Source: Strigops habroptila (Eukaryota; Chordata; Aves; Psittaciformes; Psittacidae). From it: a DNA stretch of 64,000 nucleotides. A program made the translations under genes and the position numbers. Positions 44,185 through 57,000 of this stretch are shown here, one piece after another (the first letter of the stretch is position 1; each line of letters begins with the position of its first letter). The stretch lies in the NCBI RefSeq assembly GCF_004027225.2, contig NC_044278.2, forward strand, positions 95,286,743 through 95,350,742, given 5' to 3'. Below the pieces are notes generated by a model. That model saw nothing but the letters and a program-made list of their open reading frames with translations. It had not been told where the DNA came from and searched no databases.

Positions 44185-44928
44185 GGCCAGGAAAAGAGAA
44201 CAAATGTCCATGGGGTAAATCCCAGGGTATGGAGAAAATGATGTGGCTCATATTAGCGCTCATTGAGAGAGAATATTCAAATCTTTTGTTTCTGACTCTG
44301 TCTTCTGCCCCCTTTTACTTGCAAACCTTTCCGCGCTGCTTTGCTACATCCATTTTTCCGTAAGAAGTTGGTGTTTACTCCTTGTTTTTCTGGAGGGCAG
44401 GAGGGAATTAGTGTTTCCTCCTCGTGAATTCCTGCAGGGCACTGGAGAAGTTTGAGGACAGCTGTTTTTCTCTCCTCTGTTGACTTGCAGACCCACGTGT
44501 GGCAGAAGTAGCTTATGGAAGGCACTGCTATGAATGAGTGACCTCCTCCAAATAAAAAGGGTTTAACATCTAGGGCATGACTTGCTGGCCCGCCCTTGGG
44601 GCTGTTGTTAGAGCAGGTATTTGCTGAGCAACCTTGAAAATTCTTGTGTTACCTCTTATGACTTGTTAGTGGCTTTCCAAGAGGAAATAAACTAGTTTTC
44701 CTCCTGCTCTTAGGTGGTGGAGCTCCTGTGAGCTGGTTTCCATCCCACTGCTCTCCCAAGAGAAGGCGTTGCCTTTTTACTAGTAGTTGTTGCTGGAGGA
44801 GCAAAGCACCAAGGTTCAGGGGATGTAGGTGAAGGAGCAGTTGGAGGACAAGTGCTTGCAAGCTCCACTGTCCTCTGTCCTGCTTGGCCTCAATTGCTTT
44901 GTGTTTTGTCCCAGTTTTCCTGCTCCAG

Positions 44929-45050
44929 GTGTTTTGTGGATAATGGCGAAGATGGTGAGAAGAACGTGTGCGTTTTGCTCAGATGGGGAGGCTGGTTCTG
45001 TGATGTATATTGCCAAAGAGCGAAATATTGCAGCTCATCAGGATTGTCTG
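44929..45050 (+). CDS. PHF11: PHF11 exon 2, first coding exon (C2HC knuckle)
   Basis: Acceptor TTCCTGCTCCAG, donor TCTG|GTGAGT. Translation from ATG 44,943 gives [12 protein letters not shown]...IAAHQDCL. The 14 bases before the ATG are also open in frame (GVLWI with a G from exon 1) and line up with human GVFQVAEKMEKRTCALC, so ancestral coding may have extended upstream. Confidence 0.93.
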
Positions 45051-48000
45051 GTGAGTGGCTTTGAGTTGGCTCGTACCTAAGAGGAATGGAAAAGAAGGGC
45101 TTGAGTGGAATTTTCCACTGCTTGTCCATTTTTAACATAGCTGGACATGTTGGTTTGTAGTGTTCTCATGTGTCTGTTCCTGGTCAGTGGTTCGAGACAC
45201 ACGTGTAGTCTAGCAGTAGGAATAGGCCTTCTTGAGACAATTCTCGGACCGGAGAAAGTTGTGTGCTTACTTAATGTCATGTGAAAGGAGGGGACTTTCT
45301 CGACCCCTAGTATTTGCTCTGTCTATCAGTGCTCCAGGAAAGCCAAGACCCTTATGCCCAACCAGTCTGTCAGTGTCCCGTTATAGGGACTCTTCACCTC
45401 TGATCCACTCCTGCTGGATTGGAGGGCAATTCCACTGACCTGTTCAGGGAAATATGCCAACAGCATCAGGGGACCCCTCAGCGGGTCTGCCCACTTTATC
45501 TGAATGTGTTACCCACTGCCAGCGGCTGCTGGCTCCCATGAAGGACTAACACTGGCAGTTTATGGAATAACTATTAATATCAAATCCTGACAAATTCAGG
45601 TTCGTGGATTGCAGGTGATAATATCTGACTGCAAAAACAGATTTAAAGCAATACACAGACAAGCTCTAATCTCCAGTAAAAGTGTTCAATGCACACAGAG
45701 TGCACATCTTACCCAATGGGTGTTCCTATGAAAGGAGCAGACAGGTTCAGCCCATGTACTGATCCCAGCAGTTACGTTGGAGCCTTCCCTGACTTTTCCT
45801 CCATCCTCAACTTGCTTTTGTATGACTTCTTTATGTTTAGGTGTGACTCCAGTCATACATACCGTAGTTACTGATTGGTGTAAAATTCTTCTCCCTTAAA
45901 GATACAGCCAAGAAAAATACAAAGCTCATGCTCAGTGAGGGGTGGTCGTACCTTGGAGGTGGGGAACTTTGGGATGGAAGTGTGCTTTGGTGTTACAGTG
46001 AGATATAATGAGCAAGGTTTACCTAAGGGAAGTGATTTTGCCACAGTTGCTGGCTCAGCAATGCACATCTCTAATATTTCCCATCTGGCAGCTGCTATGC
46101 AGCTTATCAGCTGTATGGTGCCATCACGTTCCCGGTCCTGCAGGGAGCACAACAGAGCCTGGCCGCGGTGTCTCCACTCTGCTCCACCCTCCGTTGCTCC
46201 TATAGGATAGCAGGTTGTGTTGCCATGGTAGAGCAGATTCCGTGCATACCAACCGTCCTGAAAGTGACAACTGTATTTTACCCTAAAAAGTTGTTTATAT
46301 TACTGCAACTTGTGTTAGACCCCAGTTCCACCACATGCCCCCCAAGTGATTTTCCCACACTTAAACCTTTGCAGGAAAATATTCATATCACTTGATATAT
46401 CAAGGTAAAAATCTTTCCAGTCTGTGCCTTATTTAAAATAAGGAATAAAAATATCAGAAGCTGATTGTGTAAAAATAGCTGTCAAGCTCTAAGCATGCTG
46501 TGACCCTAGAATGTATTCATTCTTCTTGTGTGAGTGTGCCTCCCCTTTATTCCAGGGTCTCAGCGGGGCTGGTTCTTGGTGTGCAGAATCTGTTACAGAT
46601 GCCACATTCTCCCTTCATTGGGGGTCACTTAGTGCAGGAGATGTGCTTGCTGCTGGAACAGCTTTCTGGCTTTTCTCATTTTTCTGCTACCTTTTTTTGT
46701 TTGTTGTATTGCTTTGGGGTTTTTTTAGCAGAATATTTCAGAACATTTGATACCTGTTTCACAGTGTTACTTGGATGTTTTCTTTGAAACAGGTTTTGTT
46801 AGGGTTATAATGTTGCTCCAATGTTGAAACTTTTTCTCTCTTCCTCTCCCCCCCAGTTGAACCAATTTCTCTGCTTTAGGCTCCTCTGTGCTGTTCGGGA
46901 TTTTGCAGTTAGCTATCACCTTCTGAGCAGACAGACTGTGCCTGCCTGTTGATGTAAGGGCAGCTCAGTTTTGTTTGGAATTAGCTCTATAATGCTATAA
47001 TATATAGGGTGTTGTCGTGGTTTAAGCCCAGCTGGTAACTCAGAATCACACAACCGCTCGCTCACTCCCCCCGCTTGTTCCTCCCCGCTCCCGGAGGGAT
47101 GGGGAGGAGAATCAAAAGAATGTAACTCCCACGGGTTGAGATAAGAACCGTCCAGTAACTAAGGGATAATACAAAACCACTGCTGCTACCACCAATAATG
47201 ATAAGGGAAATAGCAAGTGGAGAGGATACAATTGCTCACCACCCCCCGACCGATACCCAGCCCGACCCGAGCAGTGATCTGGGCCTTCCGGGTAACTCCC
47301 CCCGGTTTATATACTGGGCATGACGTGCTGTGGTATGGAATACCCCTTTGGCCAGTTTGGGTCAGGCGTCCTGTCTCTGCTTCCTCCTGGCTTCCCCTCC
47401 TCCCTGGCAAAGCATGAGACTGAGAAAGTCCTTGGTCGGAGTAAGCATTACTTAGCAACAACTAAAAACATCAGTGTTATCAGCGTTGTTCTCAGACTAA
47501 AGTCAAAAACACAGCACTGCACCAGCTACTAAGGAGAAAAAATGACTGCTACAGCTGAACCCAGGATAGGTATATATATCTATAATGGGGTAATGGTTGG
47601 GCTTGATGATCTTAAAGGTCTTTTCCAACCTAGCTGATTCTATGATTAGAAAAAAAGTTGCTAAGAACTTCCCCTTCCTCAATTACCATCATTGCAGCTC
47701 AGTGCTTCTGTGGGAACGAAAGTGGCCCAAATGTATGTGTATACATTTTCTGTGGGTTTCTCCCAGGCTTTGTACGATGTTCCTAAATGTTCCTAGGTTT
47801 CTCATGCAGTCAACTGTTGTCAGCATTGGACTGTATGAAAATCTTATTACAGAGAAATATTGCACCCAGCTGTAAGGTTGAGCAGCTGGGGAGGTAACAA
47901 GATGCTCAAGGTGTGGAGGTCTGTCAGGTGAAGAGCTTCTCCTCCTTACTCTGGCCAGCTGGGCTTGCAGACTTTCTTCATTCACACTATTACTAAGTTC

Positions 48001-51000
48001 ACTTCCTCATCTTGTTATCTTTTTGTAGCTCGCTTTCAGGTCATGTGAAATCTCCTGTATAGACAGAACTACTTTTGACTGGTAAAAGGTTTAAGCATCT
48101 TGTTCAGCATAGGTGAAGCCTTTATAAAACACGGAGAAAAATCAGCCTTCTTAGGTAGGGCAAGTTCAAGAAGAAAAGATGTGCCCTTCCTCCCTTTTCT
48201 GCACTGGTGACTGAATCCCTCTGTTAAATTTTAATATCAGCTCTTTTGTCTTTAGTTATTTTCTTCAGGATTTGTGGAATCTGAAGAGTATAACCCAGAT
48301 AACCTGGATATAAGGTTTGATGTGGCATCAGTGTTGAAAGAACTCAAGAGAGGAAAGCGGCTGGTAAGGAGTCTCTCTCTGAATCTGCACTTAGTCCTGT
48401 CTCAGAGTACTGAAGGTTGTCTGGCTAGTTTATGTTTGGAAAAAAAATGCAGAATAGTACTTATTGCTCTACTAAGATTGGGGAAATTCCAGATTTAAGA
48501 GTTAGAAACATTGATTTACATTGTATTTGGTAAAATTTAGTTAATGTTATATTAAAATGTGTTGGATATCTGGCCTTCAAGTCCTTAGTCTAAGTTTCCT
48601 AAGAGATTTTGGTAAAGGACTAAGCCAGTGCCTGAAACAAAATTATGCAATCCATGAGTGTAAAGAGAAACACCTTCTGGTTTTAGCAGAAGGAAGGTTA
48701 TTTATATGAGGTTTTCTTACTGGCTTTGTCTTCAGCTGCCCTCCTCCCTTACATCCTGGGTGGAACTCTTTCCATTACAAAGTTAGCCTAGAAAACATAA
48801 ATACACTAACACACTAAAAGCACTAATACAAGCACTAATATTGAAAGACCTTGGGCAAGATTTCGAGGAGGGGGGAAAATTGCCCAGTGCCCTCATGTGA
48901 TGATTTGCATAATTTTACAAATTCATCAGTATGAAATAAGATAGCAAAAAGGTGGCTGAAATAACGACCAGGATGGGAGGTTGCAGGCGTGAACTTGCCT
49001 GGTGAGTTACACAGAGGCGGCTGCAATGAAAGATTGGATTTTCCTGCAGGATAGCATTTGCCTTGTGTGGCAAGATTGTCAGGAGCTGTGTGCAATGCTT
49101 ACCTGTGGAACCTCATCCTGTTCTAGGTGTGCAACTTCTGTCGCAAGAAAGGAGCCACTGTGGGCTGCGAGGAAAGGGCCTGTCGCAGAAGTTACCACTA
49201 CTTCTGTGCGCTCTGTGACGATGCAGCCATAGAAACGGATGAAGTAAATGGAGTCTACCGGTATTTAACCAAGTATTTTCTAACTAATGATTGTGAACAA
49301 TTTGGTGGTGCTGTCAGGGAGAGAGACTTAAGAATTGTGTGGTTTTAAATGTGTTTTATAAAAGGAAATATGGTTTCTTGAAGTGATGCTTGATCCTCTG
49401 TTCACAAGCAATAGGGGAAATGTTTTCCTTTGAAAGGAAAACATCACAGCAGTGGGAGGGAATCTGTTCAGTGAATGATCAGTAGGCCAAAACTGAGGAA
49501 GTCAGTCCTTACTGGCTAGCCAGCCAGTCTTCAGGGACCAAGGTTTTTACTAATATCACTCAAACTCTCAATTTCTGTTGGCTCAGAAGCTTCATTAAGC
49601 GTGGTCGAGGACGGAGCACTTCTATGTCTGTTCGCATCAGGCAAATTCTGGTAGAGAACTTTGTATTCCCACCAAACACCTTCTTCTATTTCAAATACAT
49701 TGTTAGTATTAGCACAGTTAACCAGACTTCAGGTAAACTTTCTGTCCTGACCATGCCAGCCCTGGCCTCCGCTGCCCTTGGGCTGCGTGTGTTGCTGCTA
49801 GATGGAACGAGTTGTTTGGAGGCTGTAGGTGAAGGGGTTATGAAACTGGGACTTTAGGGACCTTTTAAAGAGCTGAAATTATAGTAACATCTGAGGTACA
49901 TAAAACCCCTGGTGTCCACCTCTGTGCAAGGTCAGAGAGATCACAGGCCATGTTAGTCCTAGACTAATCTGGTAGACCATCTAATCAGTACTTGTTTCAG
50001 GAGGATGTGGACTAGTGCAATCCTTAGCAGCAGTGGAAGGTGGGTCTTTTGTGTCCCTTGTGCTCCTGGCTGCTTCACTAGCGCTCTCAGTCCAAAATAA
50101 ATAGGTCTTTCTGCAAAGCTGTAAGCTCGGCCTTATAGGGCAGATTATATGGTTAGTTTATGCTTATAAAGTCTTTGGGAGCTTGCAAAGCTCATGAAAG
50201 AGTGTAACTGGGAAGAAGGAAGCTTTCTGTGATCACAGAATAAGTGCTGTCATCATGCAGCTTTGCAAAGGATACCTCAGGCTGAAGATGACTGAACTTC
50301 TCATGATGTTGAAAAATGAATGGGACTGATAACAGCCTAGATGCAAACTGGTAAAGGAGTGGTTGAATACATGGTTTGGCCTGGTGGGTTTCTGAGTTGG
50401 TGACTGTGGAGGTTTGGAAAAGGGACCTTTAAAAATACCTTATATTAAGCAGCTCTGAGACTGGTTGCTTGTCCTGTATAGAAATACAGGAAAGTAGGCT
50501 ATAGCAACCTGTATTGAAGAGATGAAAAAGGACTGGCATAGGGAAAGATGGTGAGGCAGGTTTCAGGGATTTGAAGCCAAAGACTTGTGCACAGTACCAG
50601 GGGCATAAATAAAGCACAAAATTTATAGCTAGCCTGAAATTACTGGAGAGAAGATGAGAAAGACTTGAAAAACAGTGGGTGGGGATTGAGAGCCCCCTGC
50701 ACTTTTTCATGGTGAAATATAACATACTGAAAAGCATATCCAAAGAGAGAATTCCATCAAGAGAAAGAGAGCTCTGGTGGGTTTAAACTCTGAGTTGCCG
50801 TTGTTGTGATGAGCAGCAGTGATTATCAAAACCAGGAGGCAATAGTGCTATAGAAGTGGCTACTAAAAGGAGAGGTGAGAAATTAGTGTAGTTTTTACTG
50901 CCATCATGCAGAAATGGTAGTGGGGAGGTGCTTCCAAATAAGGTGGCCTGAGTACTAAAACATATTGTCTGTTCTACCTAAGGTGTTCTTGTACTTAGGA

Positions 51001-54000
51001 AGATTGTTTTTAACTGAGAAAGAATAGAATTAAAGGGTGGGAGGAAAAAAAACCCAACCTCCAAAGGGCAATATTAGAAATTCAGGAATTTAAATAAGGC
51101 GTCTCCTATACTCAGCTGTCTGACTGAATTGTCAGGTATACATAGATCTGGGGTTTTGTGCATCAAAATGAATTTAATGCCAAAAAGCTGGCTCCTCAAG
51201 GAGACAGGCTGCGTTTCTTAGGTCACTGCTTCTGTTTTGTTAAAATAAAGGAATGACAATAATTAGAAATATCCTAGTAAATGCAGTTTCCTTTAAAAAT
51301 TGCTTCCAAACACTTGAGCATTAGGCTGGGCAAATACATCTGTAATGAAGAGATCAGCTAAATCACACTCCTGACAAAGCAGTTTTGCTTAAAAAGTGAT
51401 TTGGGATCCTTCTGTAAGAAAGGCATATTATAGAAGCTGGTTCATTATTGTATTCAGAAAGATAAGGAATATTTCCAGCTGTATTTGTCGCATTTTGCCT
51501 CTTCCAAGGAATTCACCTTGCTCTCCTAGAACCAGAGAAAACGTTCCCATCTCACATATTACCAAAAAGTCTTTAAGGAACAAATAGATTGAGCAGCTTT
51601 AAGCTACGGGATCTCAAACAGGGTGCCCTACTTCCTCGGGATTTGAGGGGCACCTCATTGGCAGGGGAAAGGGAAGGACATTGAGATCTCCAAGCAAGTA
51701 ACTGGCCCTGTGCATGGCAGTTCCAGCACATGCAGGGCTTACAGTTCAAGCTGACTGGGAAGCAGATGTATCTAAAGAGGTTCTGGACCCGGGCTGAGCG
51801 GGACAGGGCAAGGGGGCAGAACTGCAGTAGTTACAATCGAGCAGTATCAGTACTGTGGTATTTCATCTTGACAACATCCATCTCATTTTAATAAGGCATT
51901 TCAACACGAGCACCTCTGCCACGGAGGTCACCACACCAGGTGAAATGTGTCTGACTCGGGACTGGAACAGTGAGCAGGTCCTCAGAGTGGGGTAATGGAA
52001 CTGAAGAGTCGAAGCTTCAGTGCTCAGAGTCCACTGAGGCTCTGAAAGTACAAATACAAGCTTGTGCATGTGTGGGATTTCAAGACAGGTGCTTTCCTAG
52101 GTGGGCAATGCGGAACAAATCCTGATCATTCTTTTTTAAGCATCTTTCAATGAAAAGAGGGGAAAATATCTGTTAAAATCAGTCAGCATAACTGTTTACA
52201 TATTTATTAATACTTTTTCTCTTTTTCTTAAAATTAAACTTAAATTTTAGAGTGTTCTGCCCAAAACATGACCCAGGCAATAGGACCAATCACTATGGTG
52301 AGTTTCTTTAATGGCTTCATTGATTTAATTTGTTTTAAAAGTTTGCATCCTAAAGTCAATGACTTATTTGAACAAAATAAATGTTGTTCCACCTTTATAT
52401 TGAATTATTCTGACTCTGTGCGGGCAGGTAGGCCCAAGCAGCTTGTAAAATCCATGTGAGACACGAGAGTTGATGAGTGATGCACAAGCTTGCACTTGAT
52501 TAGCAAAGAGGGGTTGCTGCAGGAGAGGTCACCTTCGGATTTTTAATGTGTATTTACATGAAAACATTTACATTTGCATCTCCTCTATTCACTGCAGTAG
52601 CTTATTTAAAATAGGGCCTTTCATTCTGAAGGATCCCAAAGAGCTTTCTAAGAGTAACAAAAGGGTTATACAACCCCTGTTTAAGGATTGCTTCCTTTTC
52701 TACAGAAATGCAGCTGAATTGGGCAGTCCTGGTCCTTGCTGATTCACAGGTAGTTGGGAATCTCACTGAATTAACCAGCCAAAGTAGTGATTTTGTTAAT
52801 GGAAAGCACACAATCCCGCTCAAAATGGAATGGGTCCTAGCCTGGCCTTCACTTAGAAGATAAGCTCGGTCGAACTGGGAGCACTGATGCTAAGAGTGGG
52901 GTGCTCCCACTCAATGTGAGCAGTCTTTGGCTACTCGTGACAAGGCCTGTCTCCACCCTGGTGCCGCTCGGGGTGGATTAGGTGACTGTCATTTAAACTT
53001 CTAGTTACAGGTCTGGGGCTGCTTTGCCAGCCATACAGTCCATTTAACACTGGATACTGCTGTGGCTCACTAACCAAATGCACCTTTATTTCACTCAGTA
53101 GTTTTGCTTTTTATTTTATCTGTAGTTCCGAGGCCTGACATCCCTCCCTTTTTAAAATTAATTTGATTATTTTGGTTGTCAGTCTGTTGGGTCTGTCCAG
53201 GGTCCCAGCTGGTCTCCTGCTAGTGCTAGACAGGGCCAGGATTGCTTCCTGTCCGGTATGAGATGAGATCCAGGCATTAGATCCAGCCCTGTGGACCACC
53301 TCCTTCAGAAGGAAGGCTTAAATCTCATGAAGTTGAAGGTCTTCGTGTCTGCAAGTGCTGCGTGTACGGTGCATGGCCTGTTCTCTTAGAAGAGGGATCT
53401 CCTAGAGGAGATCTTCCAGAGGCACTTAATTTAGAGGCCTTCTGTTTAAGAGGGGTAAATGGATTCTGCTGGCAGTGGCTGTCCTGCCTCCTGAATGAGC
53501 GCTGTGGCTGCATGGTAGAGTTTTGACTTTCAGGATCCAACTTGGGTGAAGCAGCTCAGCCATTCCTCTGGGGCAGGGCTGTGTGGGAGCAGGAGCTGTA
53601 CAAAAGGATTGCCTCACCGGGCTTGTTTTCCCCTGGTAGCTTGGAGAAAATGGGATCAGGGAACATCCCCTGGTTCTTGGTTCAGATAACGTTCCTGTGC
53701 TGAAATGTCAGGGCTCTGTTGTGTGGTTGAAAGGGGATAGAGTGCCTTAGGGGCTGAGAAGTCTCCTTGCAGCTCTTCAGCAAGGATGGGAGGGCAGTTT
53801 GGACTTGGAAACAGGCTCCACCCTCTGCTTAACTGGGAGTGTTGGATGTGCCTAGAGTAAAGGCTCACAAACATGGAAGAGCAGAGAATGGTGTGGGGAG
53901 CAGGAGTTGGGCTGCTCCTTGGACTGCGCTCCTCTTCTTTTGTAAGGCATCCCTAAAGCAAACATCAGGAGAAAATCCTACCACATGTCAGCAATGTCAT

Positions 54001-57000
54001 GTTAGACAGCAAGGAACACTTTGTGCCTGCACCAGCATCTCCTAGACTGCTCCAAATGAGTCCATCCAGCTTTATTTTGGATGAAGTGAGAGGCTAATTT
54101 CCTTTCAGGCCATGGAAAATGCAAATGTACAGCACTGGTACCCAGAACCCAAACCTGTTTCAACAGCCTTCCTGTACCAATTCCTTATGCCTCTTTTCCT
54201 GTTACAGATCAGGAACAGGAAAAAAGCTAAGTGCTGCCCAAAGGGTGTAGGTAAATGGGAGAGGGGCGTGTAACCCCACTGCATTTAAAACCCTCAGGTT
54301 TTGGTGGGTGGTTGAACCCTTCTCTGGCTTTCTCTGCTCCCGTTGTGTCTTCCTTGCAGAGTTACCCTTCTGTGCTTGCGATGCTGTAGCTGTTACTAGC
54401 AACTGCCAGTTAAGATGTTGGAGAGAGGCTGGTGCATGCTGACAGAAAGGACAGAGTGAAAGCAGGTGGTTTTGCAGAGTTCTCAGACCACATCACTGAA
54501 AACACTTTGTAGCATAAATACTATTCAACTGACAAGGCTTCTAGGAGGGTCATTATATCGATGTATGTCTCTGGGACACCTAAAATAGTTCTTTATGTAG
54601 TCTCAGTTTTGAGGGTGTATTAACATAAACAAGAATTGACTGGGAAAAGAACAGTCATCTTTAATAAATGTGCCTGAAGTTTTTACCACTTAGTGCTAGT
54701 GTTGCTGCCGGGTTCACTCTGCCATAATCAAAACTCATATGTTAAAAACTGGGGTTTGCTTTATACTGAGTATAAAAGGCAAAGTGATAAGCTAATGCAA
54801 CAGTGATTGGCACTTCTTTCTAATGGCTCAGGCTTGTTCTTTTTCTTATGTGGAAATAATGTGAATTCCACTGAAAATGTTGGGTATTTGGGGAAGCTGA
54901 AACAATCTTGCCTTGCCACCTGAAGTGCCTGACTTCTGTAGCTTTTGGGGAAAAGAGAGAATTTGAATGATGTGAAGTCGTCAGTCTGAGGTTGATGCAT
55001 TTGTTGCTTTGTTGTTTCTTGATTTCTAGATACAGCTAATAAGAGGAGAAGACATACGTTGAAATCTTCCACCATCACAGAACAAATGGTAATCACAGAA
55101 CAAATGGTAATTCTGAATTTAAGTAGTTATAAACCAGGAACCCACTTCTGCTACAGCACAGGACTTCTTAGTGAAGTGTTTTGACACTGTGCTCAGAGAC
55201 AGACTTCCTCCCAGAAGCAGTAACTTTTCCTTTACAGCTGCCTTGTTCTCATCTTGTCATCCTGTCAAAACAAACACATTTGCATTTGGAGCTGCTTCAG
55301 GCAGAGCCAGTGATGCCCTCGGGTAACATGGCACAGATGCAGTAGAAGCCTCTGAACCAGGCTGGCTCAGTGGCTGTGGTCTTGACGTGACTGAAGAGAG
55401 CTTCCCTTCGGGGTTTCCTTTTCTCGGGAAGTACTGCATCCCTCAGATGTGCTTAGGGCTTGACGCAGTTTGCATGAACACCTGCTTTTCATGAGACACA
55501 TGGCCTTTTAAACCGGCACTTAGTGGTTTGTGAGCCTGTGCTCATGGTATATGGCAGGTTCCCAGTGCCCATCAGGCTGTTCTCAGCGCTGCTGGTGAAG
55601 ATGGCCCTGCAGGGGTTTGGGAGCTGTCAAGCAGAGCATCCATCTGGTTGCAGGAGTAGTGGTTTTAGAGGCTGGTGTTGGCTGTTGTCTCCTCAGCACT
55701 ATGCATGGGAACTCCCATTGACTCTGGGGACTTTCTCCTTTCTAGAGGAACTGGCATCGAGCTTTCCTTGGGAAAAAAAAAAACACCTTTCCCAGGGCTT
55801 GAGATTAAAGGGAGATTGCGTGAGGGGATGTGGGCAGTCTTCACAGCTTTTACGTAGTACTCTCTTGAGGGCAGGTTATTTGTCTCCAAGAATTTCTGAG
55901 CTGTAAATCCACATACATTCCCAGTGGTATAACAGATTCATCTCACCAGTTGCCCACAGTAATGTGCTATTTCTGCTGCTCTCCAGCACTCTCTCAGAAA
56001 TCAATATAAACGTTGCAAATGAGAAGCTGAGAGGCTCCAGGATTTATACGTGCAGGATATACTGTTTACCATTGTGTAAGCAATGCATGTTTGCACTGGT
56101 GGAGTTCTGTGACAGAGCTTAAGGATTATCTGTAGTACTGTGGTATGACATGGAACAACTGAGAATGACTGTCCAAACGAAAGAAAAGTATTCCCCTTCT
56201 CTGAAATTATAGAATCACAGACTGGTTTGGGTTGGAAGGGACCTTAAAGACCATCTAGTTCCAACCCCCCTGCCATGGGCAGGAACACCTTCCACTAGAC
56301 CAGGTTGCTCCAAGCTCCGTCCAACCTGGCCTTGAACACTGCCAGGGATGGATACAGCCACAGCTTCTCTGGGCAACCTGTGTCAGTGCCTCATCACCCT
56401 CACAGGGAAGAATTTCTTCCTAATACCTCATCTAAATCTCCCCTCTTTCAGTTTAAAGCCATTCCTCCTTGTCCTATCACTACATGCCCTTCTAAAAAGT
56501 CCCTCTCCAGGTTTCTTGTAAGCCCCCTTTAGTCACTGGAAGCTGCTGTAAGGTCTCCCTGGAGCCTTCTCTTCTCCAGGCTGAACAAGCACAGCTCTCT
56601 CAGCCTGTCTCCATAGGAGAGGTGCTTCAGCCCTTTGAACATCTTCATAGCCTCCTCTGGGCTTGCTCCAACAGGTCCACATCCCTCTTGTGTTGGGGGC
56701 CCCAGAGCTGAACGCAGCACTGCAGGTGGGGTCTCATGAGAGCGGAGGGGAAGAATCACCTCTTGACCTGCTGGTCATGATGCTTTTGATGCAGCCCAGG
56801 ATATGGTTGCCGGTATTCCATTCTGGAGGGAGCTAAACATTGTCTGCACTGGGAGTCAGCAGTAGGTGTTTGCTCACATCTGTGCTATTTGCCGATGCAG
56901 TAATTCTGGCGGTGGTGTCCCAGGTGTTGGGCTTTTCTGAAAGAGATTTTGCTTTGAAGCAATTTTTGTTTCCCTTTTTAAAAGCAATGTCGAGAGAGGA

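Noticed and set aside
52840-53600. Possible retroelement in the PHF11 intron
   Set aside because: Composition differs from the surroundings, but no terminal motifs, target duplication or coding similarity could be shown.
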